A stretch of DNA of 64,000 nucleotides from the NCBI RefSeq assembly GCF_002288925.2, contig NW_022098076.1:70253004-70317003 (forward strand), given 5' to 3'. Of this stretch, positions 36,063 to 48,299 are shown in pieces (positions within the stretch are counted from its first letter, which is position 1; every line of letters starts with the position of its first letter). Origin of the DNA: Delphinapterus leucas (lineage: Eukaryota; Chordata; Mammalia; Artiodactyla; Monodontidae). The notes below the pieces were generated by a model. The model made no database searches and was not told where the DNA came from. It saw only the letters and a list, made by a program, of their open reading frames with translations. A program made the translations under genes and the position numbers.

Positions 36063-38659
36063 ATATGTGAGCCAAGGTCAAAGACTATCAGATAAATAAG
36101 CTCTGAATTGGAAGCCTCAAATGAAGAGAGAGAGGCAGAGGCAGAGGTAGACAGAGAACTAGAGGCATTATTATGCCAAGGAAAATAGTTCACCAAAGAG
36201 GACCAAGTCAAAAACTGCTTATATAGGAAGGAAAGACCAAATAAATTTGTCAGAGCTTTCTATTTCGGAAGTCTACTAAACTCCGAAAATTAGACGTAAG
36301 CTAGCATATCTGCCATTTATTTTAGGTTTGGTAATTTATAAAACAGTTTACCAAACATAATGATTCATCCATCATCCAGTAATTATAGGAGCCCCCTTGT
36401 CTTCCTGCTCTTAATGCCCATAAATATTGCTTTTGTTGAGATCACCATTTATCTCTCATTCAAAATGTTAATAGCCTCCTAAGGGTTCCGCATACCTCCC
36501 TGTACTCAGATGTTTACAGTTTGGGCTCCTGGCTAGAAAGAAGCCAGTAAAAAATCTTAAGTGTCCATATCTCATGGGCAACTCCCTTCTGACTTCTGTG
36601 TGTATTTTGAATAACATCTTTAATCTGCATTCATAATTTTAATTTATGAAGAACTTAAATTCAGCTTTTAGGCCTGTCAGTGATGTACACACAAATTCAC
36701 TTTGTTATGACCAGTATAAGCAGTCTTATGATCCATACCTATCTCCCCTATCCTCCAGGTCATGTTCATGCTAAGCTACAAAAAAACCTTAATAGAATAC
36801 CATCTGCTACATATATAACTTAGTGAAAATAGGAGGCAAGTCAGAGGTTGTCCTGAAAATTTGTATTTTAAATCATATTCCACCCACTTTAGGGAATTGG
36901 GAATGTTATTTGATAGCTTTGATTAAGCATGGCCAAGGTAGTAAAATTTCTTCCATCTAGTTTTTTCCCTCCATTATGCTGAAATACAGATTCCCCTTTA
37001 CATACCCAAGAATGCACTGCCAAGTGCTTTAGAATTATTAATGACCATAACTCCCTCAGGAGTGACTCCTTTTAAGTCCTGAAATCACAATTCTTCGAGG
37101 ATATAAAGTGTAACCAATTTACCCACCTTATCTGAACCAAAGTAGAGGTTTTAAAATTCATTCAGACGTAACAGGGAAGAGCACACCCAGGCAGTATTTT
37201 CCTGTTAAATACCTATTATTTAGAGAGGTATAAGAGTTAGCTGGAGAATAAAGAATCCATATTTTTCCTGTCTGTGTTATATGGGTTTTGGAGATAGAAA
37301 AATTTAGAACTTCCAATGTAGTCATTTCTGTTGACAAGAAATTCAATTAAGTTGCAGCCGGGGTTGTTTTCCTGATAAAATCCCTGATTTTAGTAGTCCA
37401 TCTGATGTTTTAACACTTTATAAACTGTTTTTCAGCCTTTCTTAGGCTTACCAGTAGGGAGAACAAAACAAAACAAAATACACGACATTATCTCAGATGG
37501 CAGCAACATCAGTAGCTTGGAGAATATTATTTCTGTGGGTTGCTTGTTCAGTCTTTATTGTAATTCTCCTTTGCCTACCATCCAATTTCTTTTAGACCCA
37601 TTTGGTGCCAATTTCTTGAAAGCTTATTGTAGTAATATTAAAAATCTCAATCTAAATAGCAAACTAGCCCCCTGAATCATAAGCAAATAAGTCTGTGTGG
37701 GCTCACAGAATTTCCCCTTCAGGCCTTGAGATTCTACTTATCTAGTTCTTTGTTTTTTATGAGAAATAAATTACTTTTAATGTTGCATTTTATAAAGGGC
37801 TTAAAATGTGTGTGTGTCCCCCAAAGTGTTTGACTTTTGTGACATTTTTAGAAACAATCATGACTTGAAAAATCTCAATATTTGAGTGATGATAATAAAA
37901 ATTGCTTTGGGCTGAAATTCTTTATTTTGTATCAGAGTCCACAGGAAAATTTTACAGCTAAGTAATAAACCTGGAAAATAAGGGTTTATCGTGGAAATGT
38001 TGACAGACTCTAGCAGGTGCTACTGTAATATCTTGAATCTGATTTAAAAGAAGTTTTCAATAATGTTTTTCCAAGCCAGTCTTTAGGGGAATGCACGTTA
38101 AAAAAAAAAAAAAAAGTTTTCCACTACCTCGGTGATTGATGAAAATGTGAGGAATTTGTGGCCAGATACCTTGGAGTACCTGTGAATAAGATCAAAAGCA
38201 TGGAGAGATTACTGTCCTGTGAGAAGCCACCTATTAAAGTCTCACTGCATAGAGACTTTTCGATAAAATGATAGTCCATAGGTGCCATATGGATTATACT
38301 GGTATGTTCTCAGATAAAGGTAGTAGTGAAATAAACTGTCACCCCACTTAATTATGTTTTAATAAAAAAAATAGGAAGATAATAACAAGAGTAGTTGTGA
38401 CTAAGACTGTGATTCTAGAAGAAATCAAGTCTATGTATTTATATATATAGTGCGTGCTCTCCCACATTCTACACAAAATTATGGTACAAGTTACCTGGTT
38501 TGGATCAGTTTTATACTTTAAATTTTACAGATTATGACAGGAAATAAGAAATAGCTCCTTCAATTATCTAATTAAGATGCAGAACTAGTTAGGCAGGAGT
38601 ACTATCAATTTGAGGTCACTGTCTTGCCCTGTCCTTAGATCATATAATGTAGTGGTCCT
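36063..38659. other. Unassigned intron sequence
   Basis: 2.6 kb without a supportable gene or named repeat, apart from a purine-rich GAGAGGCAGAGGCAGAGG stretch near 36130 and a 16-18 base A-run near 38100. Confidence 0.55.
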
Positions 38660-38800
38660 GAGAGAGGCAACATGTGGAAATGCTTAAATCTGTTTGTGCA
38701 AGTATCACATGTTCATGCTTATTAGTTATGTGACTTTGGACAAGTTACGTAACCTCTCTGAGTCTCAGTGTTTTCATGTAAAATGGGAATAATATAAGCA
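38660..38800 (+). repeat. MIR SINE
   Basis: 'attagttatgtgactttgga', 'caagttacgtaacctctctg', 'agtctcagtgttttcatgta' and 'aaaatgggaataat' give a clear MIR core match. Confidence 0.85.
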
Positions 38801-38829
38801 ATAACAACAGGAGTAATAATATCTAACGT

Positions 38830-38930
38830 TATTGAATGTTAGTATGTATCAGGCATTGTGCAAGATAGTTTACACATATTAACTCATTTAAACATATAAT
38901 TGTGTCTATCCTATAGTTCTTTATAAGAAT
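38830..38930 (-). repeat. MIR-type fragment, reverse
   Basis: 'attgaatgttagtatgtatc', 'aggcattgtgcaagatagtt' and 'tacacatattaactcattta' match the 3' region of MIR/L2 in reverse. It sits next to a forward MIR. Confidence 0.65.
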
Positions 38931-38935
38931 TGTAG

Positions 38936-39120
38936 GCTGGATAAACAACAATGTCCTACTGTATAGCACAGGGAAACTATATTCAATATCCTGTGATAAA
39001 CTATAATGGAAAAGAACATGAAAAATAATGTATATATATGTATAACTGAATCACTTTGCTGTACAGTAGAAATTAACACAACATTGTAAGTCAACTATAC
39101 TTCAATAAAATAAACTTTGA
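38936..39120 (+). repeat. L1 3'-end fragment
   Basis: 'actgtatagcacagggaaac', 'gtataactgaatcactttgc', 'taacacaacattgtaagtca' and 'tatacttcaataaaat'. This is the 3' terminus of a cetartiodactyl-lineage L1, strongly 5'-truncated. Confidence 0.85.
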
Positions 39121-39646
39121 AAAAGAGGTATTCCATATAAAGTCCTTTGCCCAATATTAAGCATAGCTTCAATGCAAGTGTTAGCTGATTTGGCTACAGG
39201 ATTGATCTTGCTTCATGAACACTTAGGTTAAAGACATAGGGGTCATTACTTTCCAGTATTGTTACTGCCATGCACCGTCATCGCTGGTCTACCTGAAACC
39301 AAACTATTATAAGACAACCTGTTCCACAAAAGCTCTGATCAGCACCAGTCAGGACTGATTGATTGTATACCAGGGACTGGGAAGAATTCATGAAATTGTC
39401 TCAACCCTACCATGAAAGATCTTTACCTGTACGCTCTTGGTTTAGGCATTGCCAGACATTTTTCCAATCAATAGTAGAAACCAAGTCATTTCAGTTTGGT
39501 GTTCTGACTTGATGTGCCAAAGCTTTAAAGAAATAACCATCTAAAATTTTTAAAGCAAAATGTAAACAACTAGACTCAAAAATTTTTTTCAAGATATATG
39601 TATTTCACAAACAGAGTACTAGCACCCAGATTAAGAACAGTATCTC
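39121..39646. other. Unassigned intron sequence
   Basis: No gene or named repeat recognised. Confidence 0.55.
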
Positions 39647-39840
39647 GGGCTTTCCTGGTGGCGCAGTGGTTGCGAGTCCGCCAGCCAATGCAGGGGACAC
39701 GGGTTCGTGCCCCGGTCTGGGAAGATCCCACATGCCGCGGAGCGGCTGGGCCCGTGAGCCATGGCCGCTGAGCCTGCGCATCTGGAGCCTGTGCTCCGCA
39801 ACGGGAGAGGCCACAACAGTGAGAGGCCTGCGTACTGCAA
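39647..39840 (+). mobile_element. CHR SINE, short form, without A-tail
   Basis: GGGCTTTCCTGGTGGCGCAG head, B-box GGTTCGTGCCC and a body ending GCGTACTGCAA. The expected A-run is missing, and I see no TSD on either side. Confidence 0.9.
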
Positions 39841-40737
39841 GCCACTCTAACCCATATTAGCTATATTTTTATGGAATTCTTTAACCTTGTATAGAAATTA
39901 ACTTAAGGATATTCTTTTATTTAGCACTTATGCATTCTTGAGAAAGCTTTATAAATTCTATTTCATTCTAGCAGAATAACTGGTAATTCTTAATACATAC
40001 TAGAAAGAATTTGAAAATACACGGGAATCATTCATTTTGTCTTAAAAAATACAATATTTAAAATTTTAAAGCTCTAACTCAATCTGACATTTAATCTACA
40101 GGGGTCTTCATTAAAAAATCCTTGGTTTAAATCTTATACTACAATTTCTAATAAAGCAGCCCCATTAGTAAACTATATTCATGCTAATGTGCTTGCTTGG
40201 GGCAATAATCATCAAAGTCCCTAGTTCTAGTCCTTGCCAGTGAAAGTGCACTAGGAGTGGGTGATGTAGTATCGTAATTATACAATCAGCCTTGTCAAGG
40301 CATAGAGCATTGGGAATAGCAGAATCCTGAAGCTGAAAATGAGGCTAGCTGATAGATGACTGTCATTAAGCTCTTTTTTTGTTCACATGAAGGATAAAAT
40401 CTTTGACCCATAGCCACTCTTTATATGCTCATAGCCGCTCCCCTTCCTTTCCACAACTACACATATATTCTGTTCATCTCTCACCTTCGCCTGATGAAAA
40501 ATAATAAACATCTGCCAACAACCTCCTTTTAATCAATCAAATTTAGATAATGAAAAGTCAAAGTTTGCACACTGTTTAGCCTAATATTTCTAATCATGAC
40601 GATAAATGACTCTTCCCATCCTGTGCTCCTTTCCATATTTAATTGAATATTGTCAAATTTTGGCTACATAGAACTATTCTATATTTAAAACATAAATTCA
40701 TCTTACTAATATATTTATATTCAAGATATAGAAAAAA
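39841..40737. other. Unassigned intron sequence
   Basis: No gene or named repeat recognised. Confidence 0.55.
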
Positions 40738-40805
40738 GCATATATGTACATATATGTATATGTGTATATTTATGTTTGTAGGCACATACACATACATATG
40801 TATCA
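40738..40805. repeat. Imperfect (TA/TG)n simple repeat
   Basis: CATATATGTACATATATG, then TATGTGTATATTTATG, then CACATACACATACATATG. Alternating purine/pyrimidine, with a self-complementary first part. Confidence 0.8.
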
Positions 40806-40868
40806 TACAAGCTGTGTACATTTTATTTTATCACATATGGTACTAAATATAATTATTCTAAATTTTTT

Positions 40869-41079
40869 TTTTTTTTTTTTTTTTTTGGCGGTACGCAGGC
40901 CTCTCCCTGTTGTGGCCTCTCCCGTTGCAGAGCACAGGCTCCAGACGCGCAGGCTCAGCGGCCATGGCTCACGGGCCCAGCCACTCCGCGGCATGTGGGA
41001 TCTTCCCGGACCAGGGCATGAATCCGTGTCCCCTGCATCGGCAGGCGGACCCTCAACCACTGCACCACCAGGGAAGCCC
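40869..41079 (-). mobile_element. CHR SINE, short form
   Basis: Long T-run, GGCGGTACGCAGGCCTCTCC, ending ACCAGGGAAGCC. A long TSD of 18-19 bp, TAATTATTCTAAATTTTT(T), lies at 40850-40868 and 41080-41098. Confidence 0.95.
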
Positions 41080-41098
41080 TAATTATTCTAAATTTTTT

Positions 41099-41649
41099 AA
41101 CATTCTCAGAATGTAGAAGATTGGCATAAAGCCTTAACTGCTTTCTCTCATTCACCTTCAGCCTGTCTTCATTATTAACCTTATTTTCCTCCCTTCTGGC
41201 TCCATGCCCTTCTGGGTTTGATTGGGCTATCTCTCTTCTGCAGCCAGTGACCTGCTAAACCACTTTCCTATGGTAATTAGAAGGTGCAGAAGTAGGAGGG
41301 TAGATGTTCCCACTAAGTAATTGTAAGAGGATCTAATACTACATTTTGACTGTTGCATTCCTCCTAGGTCACATAGCTACACAGAACCAAGTTTGTCTTC
41401 TTCAAAGTCACTGTTTTAGAATATTTTTTGTGCAAATCTATAGAGGATATCTTTTGAAGTAAGACTCTTCTAAATTATTAATGCTAGAATCAAACAGTGT
41501 ATATATATATCAGAGTATTATATATCTACTGTAATGTGGGAAACAATAAATTTTAAAAAATATTTTAAAAAATAAGTCATTGTTACAAATATAGATCATG
41601 GCAAGACTTGAGTACAATTAAAAACAAAGAACTAGGAGGTTTTGTGTAG
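41099..41649. other. Unassigned intron sequence
   Basis: No gene or named repeat recognised. Confidence 0.55.
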
Positions 41650-41955
41650 TTATAAAGTGATGATATGAGGTCATGAAATACTTCTATATCTTGATGTGGT
41701 GGTAGTTATATAAATCAACATGTGATAAAATTGCATAGAACTATACACACACAGACACACACAAAAGTTTATGTAAAACTGGTGAAATCAGAATAAGCTC
41801 TTTGGTTGCACCAATGTCAAATTCCTGGTTGCAATATTTGTACTATAGTTACACAAAATGTTATCAGTGGGGAAATTGGTGAGGAACGAATGGAAACACT
41901 CTTACAATTTTTTGTAACTGCCTATGAATCTAAAATTATTTCAAAATAAGAGTTA
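41650..41955 (+). repeat. Old L1 (L1M-type) 3' UTR
   Basis: 'gataaaattgcatagaacta', 'tacacacacagacacacaca', 'gtaaaactggtgaaatcaga', 'gcaccaatgtcaaattcctg' and 'attatttcaaaataagagtt' closely follow the 3' UTR of L1MB/L1MC-type elements. Confidence 0.8.
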
Positions 41956-43034
41956 GAAAAAAAAACTATCTGGAGAAGAATTTGGGCAGGTATAGAGGAA
42001 GCAAATCTGTGTCTTGCCTTCATTCCCAACATGGTTTTTCTGTTTCCAGTCAAATTGCTTGATCTCCTCATCCTTTGTTTCTCCTACGTGCAGCAAAATA
42101 CAAGTCCTAACTCTCTGAATTACTATAAACATCTTGAAATCAGTAGGAAGAATGACATTGTATGCATACATCTGAAGGATCATGATTATATATCACAACT
42201 TCTTGACAGCAATATTATAACACCCATCTACCTACACAGTTTTAGAAACAAAAGCCACAGGTGAGCCATAAACTAGACATGCAGGTCCTGCTACTTTGAT
42301 TCTGCATTTAAGAAAATCACTGTGCTCCTAAAACCTGCTACAATACCAAACTTCATTCACATAATCATGACTAATAGATGTAATTGTGAACACTTTACAC
42401 ACATAAAGTACAATTTAATCCATTCGGATTGTAAAGCTTTCAGATTTGTGTCAAAATAAGGAGTACATTAAAAGTACTAGCTATACATTTACAGTAAAGA
42501 AATTAAGTTCTTTCCTTCCTGGATTTGTATGGTAGCTGAATGAAAACCTTTGCCATTATAGAATGGAGTAACTTTCTGGCTGAATTAGAGTCGCTCAGCA
42601 TGTCAAACAAAGCCACAGGCAAAGCAAAGCAAAAGGGTAGCTTGCTATTTTATAGGTTAGACAAGAAACAACCTAAATGACTCCTCTAAGGGAGAGACCT
42701 TCATATTTCATGCAAACCCCAGGAAATAATTAAGGCTTCAGTGCAATTCTGGGACCTGTGCTCTAGAAACTGACTCAATAAACTTCATTTTCGATAAGCC
42801 TCTCATAGGTTTTGTGGTTTGAGAAATTGACTTATTTCTATCTAGCCCTGGAGGTGAGGGTGGAACATAAAAGAGGCTGAACCCAACAACCTAGAGAAAA
42901 AAGATTAGGTTCTCTAAGACCAAAGAGGGAAGAGGGAATCACTGGTGGCACTTCCAGAAAGGGACTGGGAATGGGGTGGGGTAGGGGGAACCTAGCCTTC
43001 TACTCTCACTCTGTCCCCACAGAAGTGCTAAGCC
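41956..43034. other. Unassigned intron sequence
   Basis: No gene or named repeat recognised. Confidence 0.5.
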
Positions 43035-43250
43035 TCTCCCAGGATGGTGTGTACATGGATGCCCAGGCCCTGGAGGACTGAACACCATGAGACAAGGATT
43101 TGTAGGAACATGTCCCAGCTAGCTTGATGGAGAGAAGAGTCATGTGAAGTACAGCCCAATCCTCCAGTCACCCCAGTCAGTCCAGTCTAGATCAGCTGAC
43201 ACCCAGCCAACCCCACAACATGTGAATGAGTCTAATTTAGAAATAGGTCT
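43035..43250 (+). repeat. Possible old LTR-like fragment
   Basis: GC-richer than its surroundings. 'gtcatgtgaagtacagccca', 'cagctgacacccagccaacc' and 'acaacatgtgaatgagtcta' resemble the internal part of old mammalian solitary LTRs ('ccagccaac', 'catgtgagtgag'). Low confidence. Confidence 0.3.
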
Positions 43251-45519
43251 AATAATGGACAGAGACCCTGCAAAAATTCACTCATTTGGCTGCTTCTTTA
43301 GGGTAAAAAAAAATTGAAAATTGTATCTTCATGAAATAATCAATGACTTGTCTGTGATTCTGAGTGCAGTTTTTCATCCATCTACTATTTAATAGCAGGA
43401 CCTTGGGAAAGTCACTGAATGCATCTATTCTGAATAAAATTTTACCATTGAGTCATATTCATGCTACTGAATTTCTCTAAAGATCTAATGACAATTCATT
43501 AGAATATATAATGCTTTCAAAGATAAATAGTGGCACTAAAAATGATAAATAATAAGCTAACTTTCATCCTTGTCTCTTCCAAACAGTGGCTGTGACTAAA
43601 AAAAAACTCTCTATTTTAATTTAAATTGTGAAATGTCATTAATTGGAGTCTGTCTATGCCACTAACACTATGGCTTCTAATTCCAATATATCTCTTCTAT
43701 TCCACTGTTATAAAATATAATAATTTTTCTGTATCACAACATACCCCCCAAACCCATTCAATTAGTATTCACAAAGTCATTATCATATTATTAAATGTAT
43801 TTAATAAATGACAATTTTATCTTTCTAGAATGTTAGAAGTATTCTGTCTCTTCTGTAGAATATGTATTTATTATTTTTAAATTATATATATGTGCATAAG
43901 ACTGAGGTCGTATTTAAATATAGAATTTGGTCTTGACCACAAACAAACCAGAAGTTTCAGCACCCAGTTCATGCATTTAACTGACATCAGACATTCAGAT
44001 TTGAGTCCAATTTTATTCATGTAGAAGGAAATGGCTGAGTCAAACGGGAAATTACTATTTCCTGTCACTCTGTGTCGCTACTGCTAGAGAACAATGGAAA
44101 AGAGGAAAGAAAGAAAGTAAATGAAGGTTCTGCTCATGTTATACATTTAAACCTTAAGGAAGACTTCATATCTGTATACAGAAGAAAAGTTTATTTCTTA
44201 ACACAGAAATCTGCTCTCCTTCCAATCATGGTGAACTATGTTTCTGAACTGAGAAAGAGAGAAATTCTTTTCTCCTCTTTGCCCCTCACACTAACTGCCA
44301 CTCTGCCATCAAGAAAAAAGAAAATTAAGATCCACAGACACCTCCCAATAGCTACAAAAATTAGATTTCACAATAGAATTCCCGTTAGCTCCAACTGGGA
44401 ATATTATGTGGGCAAGAAAAGTAATCTGGAGGACAGACAACTTAAGAGTGGAAAATTTTTTTTAAAAGTTTAATTGAGAGAATCTATTAAACTGGGCTAA
44501 AATTCATGTTGACCTTTGAGCAATACAAGTTTTCTTAGAAATCATAAATGTCGGAATCAATCTATTTGCAAAAATATAACTGAAAGAGTCTTTATATATA
44601 GGCAGGTCTAAATTATTTTGGTTAAACATATTAGGTCATTTTTACTCTTTGAAATATCAAATTATCTTTATTTCTATTTCTTTTCAGAGGAATTTTAAGG
44701 ATGGATCAATTTATAACTTAGTCAGACAATGAATCATCTTGAAGTGTACAATGGACCACTGAAAAATGTTTTTAGAATCATCTCTTTAACTAGTTCCAAT
44801 TGTAAACCACTAAAAAAGAAAGCCCTGGTAACATTACATCTGAATTAAACTGCAGATCATTAGAGCTCCAGAAGAAAATCTGACAGTAAAGAAAAATAGG
44901 CCAGCAAAGCTCCGAGGAAGGTTTCAAGATTTTGAAAAATAATGGTGGCAGATACTCAGTACTCAGGCTTTAAAAATGCAGTAACAACAACAACAAAGTC
45001 TCAAATAATCTCCTTAGAAAGAAGTCAGAAGATAAAATCTATGCAGTAAAAGGAAGTTAAACCCACTTTAACCTTTCTACCTTGAGATTGAAAAGTTAGA
45101 ATTTTCTCTTTGCTCCTCCCCGGTAATAGATTATCTACTCAAAAATTACCCTGACCTCAGCTCTTTGCCAATTCACTGCTGGTTTCACATGTTCAACATT
45201 ACAAACAATTCGATTTCCTAACATGAAAATTAGAGGTCACAATAATAGCACATGTAGAACAGCAGCTTAGGAACCTGTGTAGGAAAGCATGTGAAAATAG
45301 GAGACAAGTTCCTTCTTCCAAAAAGTAGAAATATTAAACATGAGATGACCTCCTCCTACCCTCAGTGTGGTGTAAGAACAAATGTTAAATCTTTCATACT
45401 TGAGACTTTAAAATTGAGTAGTTTTGAAATGACATCATGAGGGTGTTCTAACTATGAATGTATGTGTCTTTCCTTATTGTTTTCACCTCAGATATTATCC
45501 AAAATTATAACACGTGGTG
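43251..45519. other. Unassigned intron sequence
   Basis: No supportable gene. A 133-codon reading frame at 44072-44473 has no recognisable domain, no splice context and an AT-rich composition like the rest of the intron. Confidence 0.55.
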
Positions 45520-45730
45520 GACACTCTTACTCTATGCTAAGCAGCATTTTTAGCACAAGTATTACCTTATTCTCATAACTGCTCTATGAAGTGAGTACTA
45601 TTATTATGCTCATTTTCAGGGGGCACAGAGAGATTAAATAACTTGTCAAGGGCCACACAGCTGATAACTGAGGCAGCTGGGATTTGGACCCATTCAGTCT
45701 GGTTCTAGAATCTGTATGCTTAACACAAAC
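45520..45730 (-). repeat. MIR SINE
   Basis: One of the best MIR matches here: 'tactattattatgctcattt', 'cacagagagattaaataact', 'tgtcaagggccacacagctg' and 'gggatttggacccattcagt'. Confidence 0.88.
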
Positions 45731-46184
45731 TAGCACCAAACTATACATTTTAAATTCTTAATTTATAGTGTCACTTGTGAACAGTATCAATACTGCACGG
45801 TAGCTCACAGAATAGTTTTGAGCTTGCTTTATCATAATATTTTATATGTAAAACATCAATTTAAAAAAATTCTCCCATAATTAAATGAATATCTAGCACT
45901 TGATCCTGAAAATGTGACATAGACCTTCACGATAAAGCAATAAAAAATTTCCATGAAGACAATAAAAAGTATTATTCATGATGGAATCTTCTCTTTTATG
46001 GGCATGATGATGAGACACAACTACAGATAAAATGTCACACTCCTCCACTCCTCAAATTCAGGAGGAGTGCAAGTGACTATAAGCTGCAGTGGTGCATATA
46101 TTTGGAGAGGAAAGGGTGAAGAATGGTTTAAAGACCTGGCTCAGGAGGCATCAGAGTTACTGATACAGAATCCAGGCATTTCAA

Positions 46185-46330
46185 CCTACTGCTGTGTCCT
46201 TTAGGACTTAAGTTCCTCCATTTTCCTGATCTATAAACTGGGAGAATAATGGGTCATACCTGCTAGAGTTTCAGTAAAGATTACGTAATACAAAATATAT
46301 AAAGCACCAAGCAGATGCCTGTTGTGTAAG
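46185..46330 (+). repeat. MIR SINE (degenerate)
   Basis: 'aagttcctccattttcctga', 'tctataaactgggagaataa' and 'agcaccaagcagatgcctgt' follow the MIR 3' half. Confidence 0.65.
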
Positions 46331-46784
46331 ACACGCTTTACCTACATGGACTCACCATGAAATTCCTTCACTAAACTCACATGCACTTTTCAGAATCTGC
46401 CAAGTTGTCTTTTCAAAACTGCTTGCGCAACTTGTTAGCAACAACTCTGAAAGAAGGAGTTCTCACAATTATCTTCTATCCTGGATTCATAAAGCCCCAG
46501 GAAGGCATATGGTATTATACAAACATTAAATAATAATACGTTCTGCTCTGCTTACCAAATTAAATCAAGTTCTAAATGCAGCACATGCAGAGTGAAAATG
46601 GCTGCTGATAAGAAGAAATTTTGGTGTTGAAATTTGTGTTTCTGTTACATAAAATGTTGTAGAATGATGTACCAATGGAAGGATGGAAGGAAAACTTGGA
46701 ATATGGATGAAATTTAAAAAAAATACTTTCTTCTTTATATATAAAAACATAGATTAGTGGTTATAATATTTATTTACTCGCTGT

Positions 46785-46950
46785 GTGAATTTAATCATGT
46801 AACAGATTCTCTGTGACTGACTTTATCTGTGAAATGGACATACTAATGACACATAACTTATAGGTTTGTGATGAGAAAAATTAACTAATGAATAAAATAT
46901 ACAGAGTAGTGGTTTACACAGAGTAAGTGCTTGATGTTAGCCATAATTAT
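46785..46950 (+). repeat. MIR SINE
   Basis: 'tttatctgtgaaatggacat', 'aacttataggtttgtgatga', 'gtaagtgcttgatgttagcc' and 'ataattatt' give a forward MIR match. Confidence 0.75.
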
Positions 46951-47321
46951 TATTTCTTCTACTATGTTACACTTTCCACAGGTATTTTATAACACAAGTA
47001 TAAGCTGGTTATTTTATAGCATCATATCTCCCCTTCTACCGGTTTTGTCAATAAATAAAAGGGATGCAGCCAAAATGAAAGTGGGTATTGGAGTAATTAT
47101 GATGGTGATATCTCACTTTCATAAATTCTCTCAGTGAGAATTGGAAGTAAAGAAAAAGAAGCCTCTAACTTACTGAAATAGTTATTTGCAAAATACTTGT
47201 GTTGACTCAGACCAAATTACTCATATTCTACAGACATTTCTGAAACAATTCTCTACTTTGAGGCTTTTGACCTATAGCTAATAAAAGAAGATTGTTTTTA
47301 AATACTCCATGATCTAGGAGC
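46951..47321. other. Unassigned intron sequence
   Basis: No gene or named repeat recognised. Confidence 0.5.
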
Positions 47322-48065
47322 TGAGCCAGGGATTTTACATGAGCTATTTTATTTAATCTTTGCAAATCACTATGAGGAAGTTTATTAGTTTTCTATTGCT
47401 ATAACTCATTACCACAAATGCAGTGGCTTAAAACAATACAAATTAATTTTCTTGCAGGTCTGGACATCAGAAGTCAAAAATCAGTTTCTAAACTGGACTA
47501 AAATCAAGGTGTTGGCAGGCTTGCTTTCCTTCTGGAGATTCTAGGGGAGAACTTGTTTCCCTGCCTTTTCTAGCTTCTAGAGGTCGACTGTATTCTTCAG
47601 CTTGTGTCCCCCTTTCTCCATCTTCAAGGCATATCACTCCAACTCTGCTTCCGTTTTTATATCTTCTGTCTCTTACTTTGATTCTTCTGCTTCCCACTTA
47701 TGTGGATCCTCGGATTACACTGGCCCACTTGGATGATCCAGGATAATATCATCTCCCCATCTCAAGATCTTTAATTTAATCACATCCTCACGATGCCTTT
47801 TAACATGTAAATTAACATGTTCACAGAAGATGGGGATAGGACATAACATCTTTGAAGGCAAGGGATTATTTTTCAGCCTACTGCAGGTAGATAGTATTAT
47901 ACTCATTTTGTGAATGAAGACAAATGTAATAATTATTAACTCCATTAATACACTGAGAAACAAAAATTCAAAGAGGTTGAATAATTTACTCAAATTCACA
48001 AAACCAAAACGTGGGCACCGGCATACTAATGTAGGTCCTTTTGACCCTAAAGCTGTTTCCACTAC
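47322..48065 (-). repeat. MIR SINE split by an LTR insertion
   Basis: Left part 47322-47380: 'attttatttaatctttgcaa', 'atcactatgagg'. Right part 47886-48065: 'tagtattatactcattttgt', 'gaggttgaataatttactca', 'gtttccactac'. Together they read as one reverse MIR, cut where the consensus has ctatgaggtagg. The LTR lies between 47381 and 47885. Confidence 0.75.
47381..47885 (-). mobile_element. Old solitary LTR (MaLR/MLT1-like)
   Basis: A 505-bp block whose plus strand reads 'attagttttctattgctata', 'gtggcttaaaacaatacaaa', 'aaaatcaaggtgttggcagg' and 'tggatgatccaggataatat'. This corresponds to the reverse complement of MaLR-type LTRs of old ERVL-related retroviruses. It sits inside a MIR with a 5-bp duplication (GGAAG at 47376-47380, GGTAG at 47886-47890), as expected for LTR integration. 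No internal genes are present. The family name is from memory. Confidence 0.65.
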
Positions 48066-48154
48066 ACAATTCTGCCCCCAAAGTAGGAAAACAAGATAAA
48101 GGAAGGACTCCCTCCTTAAGGGTAAAATTTTTTTTCATTTTCTTTATGAGTTAA

Positions 48155-48245
48155 ATATATTTATTAAATATATATTGAATAGCTACCTACATGTAAGACC
48201 CAATTTCAAGTGCTGGGAAAAAATATGAATCAGACCAAATCAGTA
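48155..48245 (-). repeat. L2/MIR-type 3'-end fragment, reverse
   Basis: 'tttattaaatatatattgaa', 'tagctacctacatgtaagac' and 'ccaatttcaagtgctgggaa' match the reversed L2 3' end (atttattgagcacctactatgtgcc, gtgctggg). Confidence 0.6.
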
Positions 48246-48299
48246 ACTACTAGGTAATCTCATATCTTCCCATATATTTGAATACTTATAACTCTTAAA

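Noticed and set aside
44072..44473. 133-codon plus-strand reading frame
   Set aside because: No recognisable domain, AT-driven Lys/Leu-rich composition, no splice or promoter context. It is within the length expected by chance in 64 kb.
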